Below are positions 14,209 through 22,043 of a DNA stretch of 22,788 nucleotides, piece after piece. Numbering within the stretch: the stretch's first letter is position 1; each line of letters starts with the position of its first letter. A program made the position numbers and the translations under genes. The notes beneath the pieces are model-generated. The model did no database searches. It was not told the origin of the DNA and worked only from the letters and a program-made list of their open reading frames with translations. Source of the stretch: Candidatus Aminicenantota bacterium. Lineage in GTDB: Bacteria; Acidobacteriota; Aminicenantia; Aminicenantales; Aminicenantaceae. The DNA lies in the NCBI GenBank assembly GCA_030614645.1, contig JAUWTR010000001.1, positions 1 through 22,788 on the forward strand, read 5' to 3'.

Positions 14209-15831
14209 ATGAGTGTAAAAATAAAGAGTATTTTAACTTTGGGATTGTGTTTATGCATGTTTGTTCTAAGTGTAAATGCATCTCCTGTTTTAATCGAGGA
14301 ACAAGGAATAAAGGAAATAACTAAAAAGGTTTTTCCCTCGGTAGTGAGGGTTGAAGCTGTTAATGGGATGAGAAAAGTGGCCACCGGAGTCGTTATTGAC
14401 AAAAAAGGGCATATTGTCACAACGGCTCTTATATCTCCCCGGGACGAAGATATTTTTGTTATTAATGTAGATGGAGAGAAAGTAAAAGCTGAATTTCTCG
14501 GCATGGACCCTGTAACCCATTTAGCTGTAGTAAAGGCAGAGGGAAAAAAATGGACTGCTATTGATTGGGGTGACAGCAGCGATCTTTCGCCTGGTTCCTG
14601 GGTGGGAGTTGTCAGTATTTCTCCTGAAAATACTGCTGCCGTAACCCAGGGCATCGTCAGTTCTGTAAGCCCTCAAAGCTTGCGTCTGAATGTCTGGGTA
14701 GTCCCTGGTTCAAGCGGAAGCCCTGTTATTGATAAAAAAGGGCGCTTGGTGGGTCTTGTGCGCGGCACCTATAATGATGAGGTGGTCATTGAGATCGCAG
14801 GACGAGTGATCGCCAGTAAGAGTTATTCCTTCAGCCGGGAAGAATCGCCTTCATCAGCTCTGGCCATAGCCATTCCTGTGGATTTAGTAAAAAAGGTATC
14901 TGAAGAGATCAAGGAAAAAGGCAAAGTTCAAAGAGGCTGGCTGGGAGTTTATATCGGAGAAAACGAAGCCGGAGAAGTGGAAATCGCTGAGGTCGAAAAA
15001 GACTCTCCCGCAGACACTGCCGGCCTTAAAAAAGATGATATTATCCTGAAATTTGAGAATCAAGAAGTAACCGGCAGTAAAATGCTAAGGGATGAGATCA
15101 GGAAACAGAAACCCGGTGTTAAAGTTACAGTCATCGTAGATAGAAATGGAAAAGAGAAAAAAGTCACAGTAAAACTGGGCGAATATTCAGAAGCTAATAT
15201 TATTCATGAGTTTGAATCAAGCTTCCCGCGGCTATTTCCTTCTGAGCCCTTTAAGGCGTTCCCTAAGGATTTTAAGTTCGAAGTGCTTCCAAAAGTTCAG
15301 AAGCCTTTTCTCCAATTTTGGGGAGAACGGAAATATATCGGAGTATCTCTGCAGGAGCTAAATCCTGAGTTAGCCGAATATTTCGGAGTAGAAGAAGGTA
15401 CGGGTTTGCTTATAACCAAGATTACAAAAGACAGTCCGGCAGCTGAGGCCGGTCTTAAAGTAGGCGATGTTATCCTCTCTGCAGACGGAAAAAAAGTAAA
15501 CAAAGCAGACAAACTCAGCAATATGATCCATGAGAAAGAAAAGGGAGAGGTTGTAAAACTTCAAATAATCAGAGATAAAAAGAAGCGTACTATTGAAGTA
15601 AGAGTGGAAGAAAATGAAGAAGAAGGAGTTAAGTTTTCTTGGAAGAGGAGTAAGCAGAATTTTGAAAAGACTGAAAGAATCTTGAAGGAGTATCAAAAGA
15701 AAGCTGAGGCTAAATACAAAAGTGCTGAAAAACTTTATGAAGAGAATAGAAAAAAAGCTGATGCTAAATACAAAAGTGCTGAAAAAATGTACCAAAAATT
15801 AATAAAGCGGTATCGGTGCATAGAAGTGTAG
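14209..15831 (+). CDS. HtrA/DegP-like double-PDZ protein with degenerate protease triad
   Basis: A secreted 540-aa protein. Signal peptide: residues 1-25 (hydrophobic core ILTLGLCLCMFVLSV). Trypsin-like domain about 30-225, PDZ1 about 242-325, PDZ2 about 375-465, then a Lys/Glu-rich coiled coil to the end. The serine motif is kept (PGSSGSPVID, Ser169). The usual catalytic His is Leu74 (HIVTTALIS, where active HtrA has TxxHV), and the usual Asp is His104 (DPVTHLAVVK, where HtrA has TDLAVLK). It is therefore probably not a normal protease and may act as chaperone or peptide sensor. I start at 14209 because AGGAGGT (14193-14199) abuts the ATG at 14200. It is the last gene of the operon before a terminator. 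Confidence 0.88.
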   Translation: MSVKIKSILTLGLCLCMFVLSVNASPVLIEEQGIKEITKKVFPSVVRVEAVNGMRKVATGVVIDKKGHIVTTALISPRDEDIFVINVDGEKVKAEFLGMDPVTHLAVVKAEGKKWTAIDWGDSSDLSPGSWVGVVSISPENTAAVTQGIVSSVSPQSLRLNVWVVPGSSGSPVIDKKGRLVGLVRGTYNDEVVIEIAGRVIASKSYSFSREESPSSALAIAIPVDLVKKVSEEIKEKGKVQRGWLGVYIGENEAGEVEIAEVEKDSPADTAGLKKDDIILKFENQEVTGSKMLRDEIRKQKPGVKVTVIVDRNGKEKKVTVKLGEYSEANIIHEFESSFPRLFPSEPFKAFPKDFKFEVLPKVQKPFLQFWGERKYIGVSLQELNPELAEYFGVEEGTGLLITKITKDSPAAEAGLKVGDVILSADGKKVNKADKLSNMIHEKEKGEVVKLQIIRDKKKRTIEVRVEENEEEGVKFSWKRSKQNFEKTERILKEYQKKAEAKYKSAEKLYEENRKKADAKYKSAEKMYQKLIKRYRCIEV

Positions 15832-15859
15832 ACTTGCTTTTGTGCCCATTTCTCATGGG

Positions 15860-15889
15860 GGGAGGCATTAAATGCCTCCCTCTTTTTTT
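15860..15889 (+). terminator. Rho-independent terminator of the HtrA operon
   Basis: A perfect 9-bp stem GGGAGGCAT (15860-15868) / ATGCCTCCC (15872-15880) with loop TAA is followed by TCTTTTTTT. A smaller hairpin, CCCAT-TTCTC-ATGGG, lies directly upstream at 15845-15859. The stop codon of the convergent trmH gene (15868-15870) is inside the stem. On the minus strand no T-tract follows, so termination is expected mainly for the plus-strand operon. Confidence 0.9.
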
Positions 15890-16473
15890 ATATCCGGTGT
15901 TAAAAATCTATCCTTAAAATATACAAATTCTTCAGGGGAAAGCCGTATCTTTCCATAATATCCTTTTTCCAGGCGCTGTTTAACCGCCTCATAAAGGATA
16001 ATCCCGGCTGAAACTGAAAGGTTAAGGCTCTGGGCCATGCCGAACATGGGGATTTTGATGATATAATCCGCCTGCCGGCAGGCTTCCTCTGAAATCCCCT
16101 GGGATTCATTTCCCAAAATTATAGCAATAGGCTGAGTATAGTCCAGGGAGGTGTAGGAAACCGCATCTTTTTTTAAATGTGTAGCAGCAATTTTAAATCC
16201 CTTAGCTTTTAAGTTCCACAAACATTCCTTGGTTGAAGAATAATGGGAAAAATTAAGCCATTTATCCGCCCGGGTGGATATGGCTTTGTTCACAGGTAAT
16301 GGTTCAGCTTCTGAACAAATAATATCTATATGATGTACACCTGCAGCATCACAGGTCCTGATTACAGCACTGGCATTGTGGGTATTGGTAACCTCTTCTA
16401 AAACCACTCTTAAATCCGGTTGGCGCAGAGAGAGAAGCGTTTCTATTTTATTAATTCTTGCTTTTGTGGGCAT
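15868..16473 (-). CDS. trmH: tRNA (guanosine(18)-2'-O)-methyltransferase
   Basis: A 201-aa SPOUT-family methyltransferase that uses SAM to methylate the 2'-O of G18 in the tRNA D-loop. The three family motifs are present: NTHNASAVIRTCDAAGV (30-46) with the conserved Arg39, AIILGNESQGISEEA (117-131), and IPMFGMAQSLNLSVSAGI (141-158), which forms the SAM-binding knot. The C-terminal helices and overall length match TrmH rather than the longer TrmH-like RlmB. It is the last gene of a leftward operon, 16 bases after the membrane methyltransferase gene, and ends inside the terminator hairpin of the opposing operon. Confidence 0.9.
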   Translation of the reverse strand: MPTKARINKIETLLSLRQPDLRVVLEEVTNTHNASAVIRTCDAAGVHHIDIICSEAEPLPVNKAISTRADKWLNFSHYSSTKECLWNLKAKGFKIAATHLKKDAVSYTSLDYTQPIAIILGNESQGISEEACRQADYIIKIPMFGMAQSLNLSVSAGIILYEAVKQRLEKGYYGKIRLSPEEFVYFKDRFLTPDIKKEGGI

Positions 16474-16489
16474 AAATATTAAATCCTCT

Positions 16490-17041
16490 TTAAAATAGGA
16501 TCATTTTTAGAAAAAGGATAACCCAGAATATTGTTCCCCATATCAGGGCGCGTAACTCCTTGTTTTTTTTGTACATAGCCCAGTTAAAACGAACGTCAGG
16601 AGCTTTAGTATAAGGTTTTAGTGTAGGGATAAAGAGAGGAACCTTGCGGCTGTATTCTTTATATTCTTGGGGAAAAAGCTGTTGCATTTTGTTTTTTTCT
16701 TTGATTATCACAACAGGATAGAATTTAAGGAAGTAGGCAATAAAAATTGCAAGAACCCACCATGACCTCGCTCCTGCTACAATGCCCATACCGATTATAA
16801 GGTTCCCAAGGTAGAGCGGATTTCTGGTGTATTTATAAGGACCAGAGACAGCTAGCCGTTTTTCTTTTTTTAGATGTCCGCAGGCCCAGCCCCGCAAAAG
16901 AAGGCCAAGAACTACAAATCCTATGCCGGAAAGCAAAGAATATATATTAGGTTTTGCCAGAATTACAGCTAGAATAATACTTATAAAATGGCCGCGTACT
17001 CTCCATCTGTAGATAATATCTGTTGGTTTCATTTTATCCAT
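16490..17041 (-). CDS. Isoprenylcysteine carboxyl methyltransferase / PEMT-like membrane protein
   Basis: A 183-aa integral membrane protein with about five hydrophobic segments (around 17-30, 35-50, 78-90, 94-112 and 164-182). The signature SGPYKYTRNPLYLGN (66-80), followed by YKEYSRKVPLFIPT (127-140), is that of the ICMT/phospholipid methyltransferase superfamily, in which the RNPxY region binds SAM. The true substrate in bacteria without prenylated proteins is unknown; a lipid is possible. The ATG overlaps the heptosyltransferase stop (ATGGATAA), so it is cotranslated with the LPS genes. This hints at an envelope-lipid substrate, by position only. Confidence 0.8.
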   Translation of the reverse strand: MDKMKPTDIIYRWRVRGHFISIILAVILAKPNIYSLLSGIGFVVLGLLLRGWACGHLKKEKRLAVSGPYKYTRNPLYLGNLIIGMGIVAGARSWWVLAIFIAYFLKFYPVVIIKEKNKMQQLFPQEYKEYSRKVPLFIPTLKPYTKAPDVRFNWAMYKKNKELRALIWGTIFWVILFLKMILF

Positions 17042-18062
17042 TTTTCTCCAATGCTTGTATACATAACTTTGCTACACTTTCAGGTTTGAGGATTTTAAGG
17101 CATTTAAGGTCAGAGCATTTTCTTTTGTAACAATGACTACAGTCCAACTCCTCAAAAACTACTTTATCTGAATCCTTAAAAGGACCGTTCCTCCCTGGGG
17201 TAGTAGGCCCAAAAAGCCCTACAACCGGACGTGAAAGGGCACAGGCTGCCTGGAGGGCAAAGGTATCTCCACTTACAACCAAAGAGGCCTCATTTACAAG
17301 CGCCACTACTACTGTAAGGGAAAGAGAAGGAGAGAGGGCAGCACCAGTTGTTTCAGCAATCTTTAGGGCTAAAACTTTTTCAATTTCATTCCCCCAGAGA
17401 AGCAGAGGAAAAATTTGATCAGAATATATTTTTTTTATCACCTGACTCCATTTATGCGGAAACCAACGTTTACTCTCCCAGGCAGCTCCTACATTAATAA
17501 TAACCAGTTTTTTCTCTGAGGAATAACCGGTTTTTGCAATTTTATCTCTCACAGAGTTTAGCAGGTCTGAGCTTAGCTGAAGAGGAAAATCAACATTGCT
17601 ATCCTTAATTCCTAAAAGCTCTAAAAGTTTTAAGTTTTTATAGATAACATGAATATCCCCTGTAATTTTGTAAAGCCGCTGTGTGTAAAATATTGAAGCT
17701 AAAGGTTCCCGTAAATTTTTCCGGTGAAACCCGATTCTTTTTTCTGCCTGAGAGAACCAGGCAAAAAGGCCTGATTTAATCAGCCCCTGAAAGTCAACAG
17801 CAGTCAGATCCTTGGCAGCAATTTGGGACTTTATCCTTGAGATTTCCTCCCTAAAAGGCCTTGAATAAAGTTTTAATCTTTTTGCCCGGGTAACTACTAC
17901 CTTATTTATCCCTGGGACAAGTTTTAAGACCTCTTCTCCTTTTTCTTCCACAAGCCAGGTGATATTTGCCTCAGGAAAATGATTTCTTAAGGCTGAAAAT
18001 GCCGGCAGGGCATGGATGATATCTCCCAGGGAGCTTAGTCTTATAATAAGAAAATTATTCAT
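17034..18062 (-). CDS. LPS heptosyltransferase-like glycosyltransferase (GT9)
   Basis: A 342-aa GT-B glycosyltransferase that would transfer heptose from ADP-heptose to the LPS inner core at the cytoplasmic face. N-terminal motif RLSSLGDIIHALPAFSALR (8-26). C-terminal sugar-nucleotide site VSGDTFALQAACALSRPVVG (263-282), then LFGPTTPGRNGPF (283-295). A four-cysteine cluster near the end (Cys308, 311, 316, 321) is also seen in many GT9 proteins. WaaC (heptosyltransferase I) is the closest by general appearance, but I cannot separate WaaC from WaaF by eye. It overlaps rfaE2 by 8 bases, fitting supply and use of ADP-heptose in one operon. Confidence 0.87.
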   Translation of the reverse strand: MNNFLIIRLSSLGDIIHALPAFSALRNHFPEANITWLVEEKGEEVLKLVPGINKVVVTRAKRLKLYSRPFREEISRIKSQIAAKDLTAVDFQGLIKSGLFAWFSQAEKRIGFHRKNLREPLASIFYTQRLYKITGDIHVIYKNLKLLELLGIKDSNVDFPLQLSSDLLNSVRDKIAKTGYSSEKKLVIINVGAAWESKRWFPHKWSQVIKKIYSDQIFPLLLWGNEIEKVLALKIAETTGAALSPSLSLTVVVALVNEASLVVSGDTFALQAACALSRPVVGLFGPTTPGRNGPFKDSDKVVFEELDCSHCYKRKCSDLKCLKILKPESVAKLCIQALEKNG

Positions 18063-18573
18063 GGTTGGTCTTTAAGGCTATTTTTTGGATCAGTTCGGAA
18101 GCTGATTTGATCTTCAGCCCCCCGGTTATAGCGACTTTCCCTCCGTAACTTTTAACAATATCTTTTTCAGGGACATTATCTTCTGTATAGTCTGAACCTT
18201 TAGCATGCGCATGCGGTTTTAAAGTCAACAAAATATGTTCTACATTTTTTTCTGTAAAAATAGTCACATAATCAACAAAATAAAAAGAAGCTATTATTTC
18301 AGCTCTTTCATCTTCTTTTAACACTGGCCTGCCCTCGCCTTTAAGCTTTTTCACTGAGGAATCACTATTAAGAGCTACAACCAGCACATCTCCTTTTGCT
18401 GCAGCTTCCTTTAAATACCTTACATGACCGACATGGATCAAGTCAAAACAGCCATTAGCCAAAACAATAGTTCTTTTTTTATCTTTTTCGGCTTGAATTA
18501 ATTTGGAGAGATGCTTGAGGTCGTATGATTTTTTCAATTTCAGGAAACTACAGCCTCCTTCAGTTTTTTGCAA
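18055..18573 (-). CDS. rfaE2: D-glycero-beta-D-manno-heptose 1-phosphate adenylyltransferase
   Basis: A nucleotidyltransferase of the HIGH-motif family that makes ADP-heptose from heptose 1-phosphate and ATP. Key motif: VLANGCFDLIHVGHVRYLKE (37-56 of the longest reading, with HVGH as the HIGH motif). The substrate/ATP part is AHAKGSDYTEDN and GGLKIKSASELIQKI (the TxxxSTS-like region is present as KSAS). The longest reading starts at TTG 18573 inside rfaE1 and has a weak ribosome site. The TTG at 18537, 16 bases after AAGGAGG and 2 bases after the rfaE1 stop, would give the usual family N-terminus. The start is therefore uncertain. In many bacteria this domain is fused to the kinase as HldE; here the two are separate. 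Confidence 0.88.
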   Translation of the reverse strand: MQKTEGGCSFLKLKKSYDLKHLSKLIQAEKDKKRTIVLANGCFDLIHVGHVRYLKEAAAKGDVLVVALNSDSSVKKLKGEGRPVLKEDERAEIIASFYFVDYVTIFTEKNVEHILLTLKPHAHAKGSDYTEDNVPEKDIVKSYGGKVAITGGLKIKSASELIQKIALKTNHE

Positions 18574-19568
18574 TCCACTGTGGCTGTGCCTTTTTTCATA
18601 ACTACAAGGCCGCCTGCATAATTGGCAAGAGAAGCTGCTTGAGAAAATGTCCCTCCTGCTGTAAGAGCAAGAGTAAAAACACTAATAACTGTATCCCCGG
18701 CTCCTGTTACATCTACAATATCTGTGGTTCCGTGTACCGGAATATAAAGAGGTGCTTTTTCTTTTACAAAAAGAACCATTCCTTTAGATCCCCGGGTGAG
18801 AAGGATTGCTTCTGCTCCTGTTTGTTTAAGCAAGCGGGAGCCTGTTTTTTTAAGATTATCTTTTTCGTCTGCAAGATGAATCTTTAAGGCATCTTCAACC
18901 TCTGGTTCATTTGGAGTTGAGACTGTACTTTGTTTAAAGGAAAGCATGCGGAAACGGGAATCAACAGCTACAGGTATCTTTGCTTTTTTAAAATCCGGGA
19001 GAATTTTTTTATAAATATTTTCTTTAACATTAAAATAGTTGTAGTCAGAGATAAGCAGAGCATTAGCCTTTTCTTGTGCATAGCGTAGGTGTTTTACAAG
19101 CTTTATTCTAATATTTGTTGTATTAGGGACCCTACCCTCCCTGTCAATGCGCAGGATCTGTTGTTTTCTGGTATTTTCTTCTCCGGCAAGAATACGTATC
19201 TTAGCAGGAGTTGAAAATGTTTTTTCTTGAATCAGAAAATCTGTGGGGATTCCTTTGCTTTTTAGAATCCGGATTATCTCCTCTCCTGCTGTATCTGAAC
19301 CAATAACTCCGATAGGGAAGGGGGCAGCACCCAAAGCCTTCAGGTTAAGCAGGGCATTTCCTCCTCCCCCCAGGGAAAATTCCCGCTTATTATAAGAAAG
19401 GATAAGAACCGGTGCCTCACGAGAGACCCGGTTAGTATTTCCATAAACATATTCATCAAGAATAAAATCCCCCCAAACAGCAATACTTTTCCCCGCAAAA
19501 CCATCAATTAACGCGCATAAACTTTTTTTTTCTTTATCCACTAGACTATTAAACAAATTTTGTATCAA
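18540..19568 (-). CDS. rfaE1: D-glycero-beta-D-manno-heptose-7-phosphate kinase
   Basis: A 342-aa PfkB/ribokinase-family kinase that phosphorylates heptose 7-phosphate at C1. Features: GDFILDEYVYGNTNRVSREA (33-52, the usual HldE N-terminal substrate loop), FSLGGGGNALLNLKALGA (63-80), and the PfkB signature DVTGAGDTVISVF (286-298) with Asp292 as catalytic base. The length is the kinase half of HldE. It lies just upstream of the separate adenylyltransferase gene and overlaps its longest reading. The start ATG at 19568 is near the end of the rRNA methyltransferase gene (36-base gap). Together with rfaE2 and the heptosyltransferase it shows that this bacterium makes heptose-containing LPS or a related ADP-heptose glycan. 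Confidence 0.9.
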   Translation of the reverse strand: MIQNLFNSLVDKEKKSLCALIDGFAGKSIAVWGDFILDEYVYGNTNRVSREAPVLILSYNKREFSLGGGGNALLNLKALGAAPFPIGVIGSDTAGEEIIRILKSKGIPTDFLIQEKTFSTPAKIRILAGEENTRKQQILRIDREGRVPNTTNIRIKLVKHLRYAQEKANALLISDYNYFNVKENIYKKILPDFKKAKIPVAVDSRFRMLSFKQSTVSTPNEPEVEDALKIHLADEKDNLKKTGSRLLKQTGAEAILLTRGSKGMVLFVKEKAPLYIPVHGTTDIVDVTGAGDTVISVFTLALTAGGTFSQAASLANYAGGLVVMKKGTATVDCKKLKEAVVS

Positions 19569-19604
19569 AAATACCAGAAAAAATCAATTATACCTTTATT
19601 GGGC

Positions 19605-20714
19605 TCATTTGTCCTTAACCAGTTCGATGACTGTTTCCATGTGCGGTGTCTGAGGAAACATATCAAATAAAGCTGCACTTTTAATATTATAGTTATTGAG
19701 GGTGAGCAGGTCATTACCCAGGTGTTTGGGATTACAGGATACATAAATAAGAACTTCAGGTTTAAGCTCATTTAAATGCTTCACGGTTTTTGGGTGCATC
19801 CCACTACGGGGAGGGTCGAGGATGATGCATAGGGGCCTGGATAGATCCATATCCTTCAAGTTGCGGGCATCCAGGACAACAGTTCGAGCATTATCTATTT
19901 TGTTTTCGGTAATGTTTTTCTCGGCAGCAAGGATTGCTGGTTCGAAGTTTTCTACGATTATGGTTTCTTTAAACTGGGAGCAATTAATAATACCAAAGGT
20001 CCCTACTCCGCCGTAAAGGTCAAGCAGCTTGGCGTTTTTGAAATCAGGAGAAGAGAGAAGTTTTTGGCAGTAAATATGTACTTTTTTTGCAATCTTTTGA
20101 TTTACCTGGAAAAATCCCTGTACAGGAAAATGGAAGCTGTACTCAAGGTATTCGCTTCTGAGCATATCGCTTCCCTTGATGACAGCATATTCATCGGATA
20201 CACTCACATTCCGGTTATGCGGGATATAGGTCACGATTACATTATTGATGGAAGTGATTTTGGCGAACTCTTTGATATATTCTACGGCTTCGTCTTTTTT
20301 TTTAGATTTTTTATTAAGTACAATAGAAACAGAGGAATCATTGGCCGGAGTACGTATGACAGCATAGCAGTAGGTGCCGAATTGTTTTTTTACATCAAAA
20401 TGAAAAACATCTTTAAAAAACTCTCTGATCTCGGTCAGGATCTCATTTGATTTGTTATTGGAGATGGGGCAATGTTCGATATTGACCATTTTGTACCAGG
20501 AGCCTCTTTCCCGTAAGCCCAAACCCCCGGCATGAAATACAAAATCCATTCGGTTACGGTAATTATATTCTTGGCCTGAAAATACCTGGACGTTATTATA
20601 ACGGATCGCTTCGGACAAGCATCTTTTTTTGTTCTCCAACTGCTCTGAATAATCAATATCCTGAAAGGAACATCCTCCACAGCTGCCAAAATTTGGGCAA
20701 AGTGGTTCCGTCAT
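19605..20714 (-). CDS. RlmD/TrmA-family 23S rRNA (uracil-5-)-methyltransferase
   Basis: A 369-aa SAM-dependent RNA m5U methyltransferase. The N-terminal iron-sulfur site is Cys6, Cys12, Cys15 and Cys82 (LCPNFGSCGGCSFQD, then EHCPI). The Rossmann domain has LLDLYGGVGTFGI. Catalytic motifs are LDPPRSGMHPK (Asp300 onward), VSCNPKHLGNDL (nucleophile Cys327) and HMETV (Glu360). The Fe-S cysteines point to RumA/RlmD or RlmC rather than TrmA, which lacks them. Unlike E. coli RlmD the protein begins directly at the Fe-S motif, so the N-terminal TRAM RNA-binding domain is missing, as in RlmC. The site methylated (m5U1939 or m5U747) cannot be read from sequence. It starts 3 bases after the HAD gene stop. 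Confidence 0.87.
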   Translation of the reverse strand: MTEPLCPNFGSCGGCSFQDIDYSEQLENKKRCLSEAIRYNNVQVFSGQEYNYRNRMDFVFHAGGLGLRERGSWYKMVNIEHCPISNNKSNEILTEIREFFKDVFHFDVKKQFGTYCYAVIRTPANDSSVSIVLNKKSKKKDEAVEYIKEFAKITSINNVIVTYIPHNRNVSVSDEYAVIKGSDMLRSEYLEYSFHFPVQGFFQVNQKIAKKVHIYCQKLLSSPDFKNAKLLDLYGGVGTFGIINCSQFKETIIVENFEPAILAAEKNITENKIDNARTVVLDARNLKDMDLSRPLCIILDPPRSGMHPKTVKHLNELKPEVLIYVSCNPKHLGNDLLTLNNYNIKSAALFDMFPQTPHMETVIELVKDK

Positions 20715-20717
20715 TTT

Positions 20718-21395
20718 TTATCCTTGAATTATTTTCTTTATTTCAGAAAGAGTTTTTATCTTAAAATCAGGTTCTATTTTTTCTTTATGGTTGCCTGAAA
20801 TGTGCTCGGAATGATAGTGGGTCAGATATCTTCCGGATTTACAGAAAATTGTTTTTAAACCCATATGAAGTGCAGGTTGTATGTCCTGGACAGGATTATC
20901 TCCCACAGAATATGAGCAGTCAGAAGAGCTCCCAAATTTATTAAATCCAAGCTTAAAATGTTTACCCTCAGATTTTAAAGCTTCAGCATCACTGCTTCCA
21001 ATGATAAAATCAAAAAGATTCTCCAAACCTGCATGCTTTACTCGCAATTGGATAACTTTTTTTACAGCATTTGTGGCAAGAATATTTTTGTATCCTTTTT
21101 GCCGGCAAAATATAAGGATTTCCTCAGTTCCGCCTATTATTCTAAGTTTGCTTAAGTTCTGCTCCTGACATTTTTTCCAATCGAGTCCCAGTTCCTGGCC
21201 GTGGCCGACATAGTCATGCCATCGCCAGGTATTTTCCAGTTTTGTTAAATATGAATTATATTTATCAGCTGCCTGTTTAAAAGAAATAGCATTTTTTCGG
21301 GCCAATTCTTCTTCCATAGATGTACACACTGCTTTATCAAGCTCAGACTCATCAGCTAGGGTGCCAGTCCAGTCCCAAAATATTAATTTGTTCAT
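20718..21395 (-). CDS. HAD-superfamily hydrolase (phosphoglycolate phosphatase-like)
   Basis: A 225-aa HAD fold with an alpha-helical cap between motifs I and II. Motif I is LIFWDWTGTLADE with nucleophile Asp8. The residue two places on, normally the general acid Asp, is Thr10 (DWT instead of DxD). Motif II is ILATNAVKK (Thr around 109), followed by a lysine region, and motif IV is YSVGDNPVQDIQPA. The substrate is unknown. It heads the leftward operon leading to rlmD-like, rfaE1, rfaE2, heptosyltransferase, ICMT-like and trmH genes. The ATG has no ribosome site, and the predicted promoter ends only 10 bases upstream, so the mRNA may be nearly leaderless. Confidence 0.8.
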   Translation of the reverse strand: MNKLIFWDWTGTLADESELDKAVCTSMEEELARKNAISFKQAADKYNSYLTKLENTWRWHDYVGHGQELGLDWKKCQEQNLSKLRIIGGTEEILIFCRQKGYKNILATNAVKKVIQLRVKHAGLENLFDFIIGSSDAEALKSEGKHFKLGFNKFGSSSDCSYSVGDNPVQDIQPALHMGLKTIFCKSGRYLTHYHSEHISGNHKEKIEPDFKIKTLSEIKKIIQG

Positions 21396-21404
21396 AAGAG
21401 CAGT

Positions 21405-21433
21405 ATTCTACAATGATTACCTAATAGATTCAA
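21405..21433 (-). promoter_or_regulatory. Putative promoter of the leftward HAD-rfaE-trmH operon
   Basis: On the minus strand TTGAAT (21433-21428) and TAGAAT (21410-21405) are spaced by 17 bases, a fair sigma-70 match. Transcription would begin about 3 bases before the HAD gene ATG. The neighbouring GGGACTATCCCC (21437-21448) is a short palindrome-like fragment. Confidence 0.5.
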
Positions 21434-21498
21434 TCAGGGACTATCCCCCTCAAATAACTATTGCATGATATCAGAGAAAATGTTAAAAATAAGCCTGT

Positions 21499-21584
21499 GC
21501 CGGAGTGGCGAAATAGGCAGACGCGCTGGACTCAAAATCCAGTTCTCTTTACCGAGAGTGTGGGTTCGACTCCCACCTCCGGCA
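21499..21584 (+). tRNA. tRNA-Leu (anticodon CAA)
   Basis: The 86-base sequence forms a class II cloverleaf. Acceptor stem GCCGGAG (21499-21505) pairs with CTCCGGC (21577-21583), discriminator A21584. The anticodon stem CTGGA/TCCAG holds the loop CTCAAAA, anticodon CAA, reading UUG leucine codons. A long variable arm (around CTCTTTACCGAGAG) and T arm GTGGG-TTCGACT-CCCAC confirm a leucine tRNA. CCA is not encoded. A weak TTGCAT (21461-21466) / TAAAAA promoter pair lies upstream. Confidence 0.95.
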
Positions 21585-21822
21585 CTCTGTTACTTCTGAT
21601 ATTTCCCCTTTGCGTCACATTTAGGAAAGGCAGTATTTCTGGCCCCAGCCCCTAAAAAATGATGTGAGTGATTTATATTTGTCTTTGAATCTAATGCAGG
21701 TAACGCCGGCATAATATTCTACTTTATTAAAATTATGCGTGCTTGAAGCATATCTGTTTAAAATTTGTATTAAATTGTTCAAAATGCAACCTTACCCATC
21801 CTTAAGTTCGGTTACATTTTAA
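21585..21822. other. Gene-free stretch after tRNA-Leu
   Basis: No reading frame with a ribosome site, no strong hairpin with a T-tract and no repeat of the tRNA 3' end is visible. A loose inverted pairing (TTTAGG near 21619 with CCTAAA near 21652) is too irregular to call. The stretch looks like unselected sequence ahead of decayed genes. Confidence 0.4.
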
Positions 21823-21972
21823 GTGATTCAATGCGCCTATGAAAATGTTACTGCTGATTATTATGAGGTCCCGGAACTGCAGCGGACCATCAGTGTAGAT
21901 ATCCGGTATGTGCTCTTTGTTACAGACAAGTTTTCAGGAGCGGAACACATCATTAAAGAATTGGGATTGTAG
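21823..21972 (+). pseudogene. Short orphan reading frame, likely gene remnant
   Basis: A GTG-initiated frame of 49 codons ends at TAG 21970-21972. The translation includes ADYYEVPELQRTISVDIR and FVTDKFSGAEHIIKELGL, which looks like genuine protein (amphipathic, balanced composition). I cannot name a family and there is no ribosome site. It is probably the 3' end of a decayed gene, lying just before a TPR remnant. Confidence 0.35.
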
Positions 21973-22043
21973 ATGCCTATTTCCCGTGCTGCCTTTTTCC
22001 TATTTCCTGCCTCGGTTGTGGCAGCTTGTTGATAATAGCCTAA

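Noticed and set aside
15370..15795. Minus-strand 141-codon Phe/Ser-rich frame opposite the HtrA-like gene
   Set aside because: It is the antisense of Lys/Glu-rich coiled-coil codons and has no ribosome site or family signature.
21600..21665. Hairpin downstream of tRNA-Leu
   Set aside because: TTTAGG/CCTAAA pairing is short and bulged, and no T-tract follows on the plus strand.
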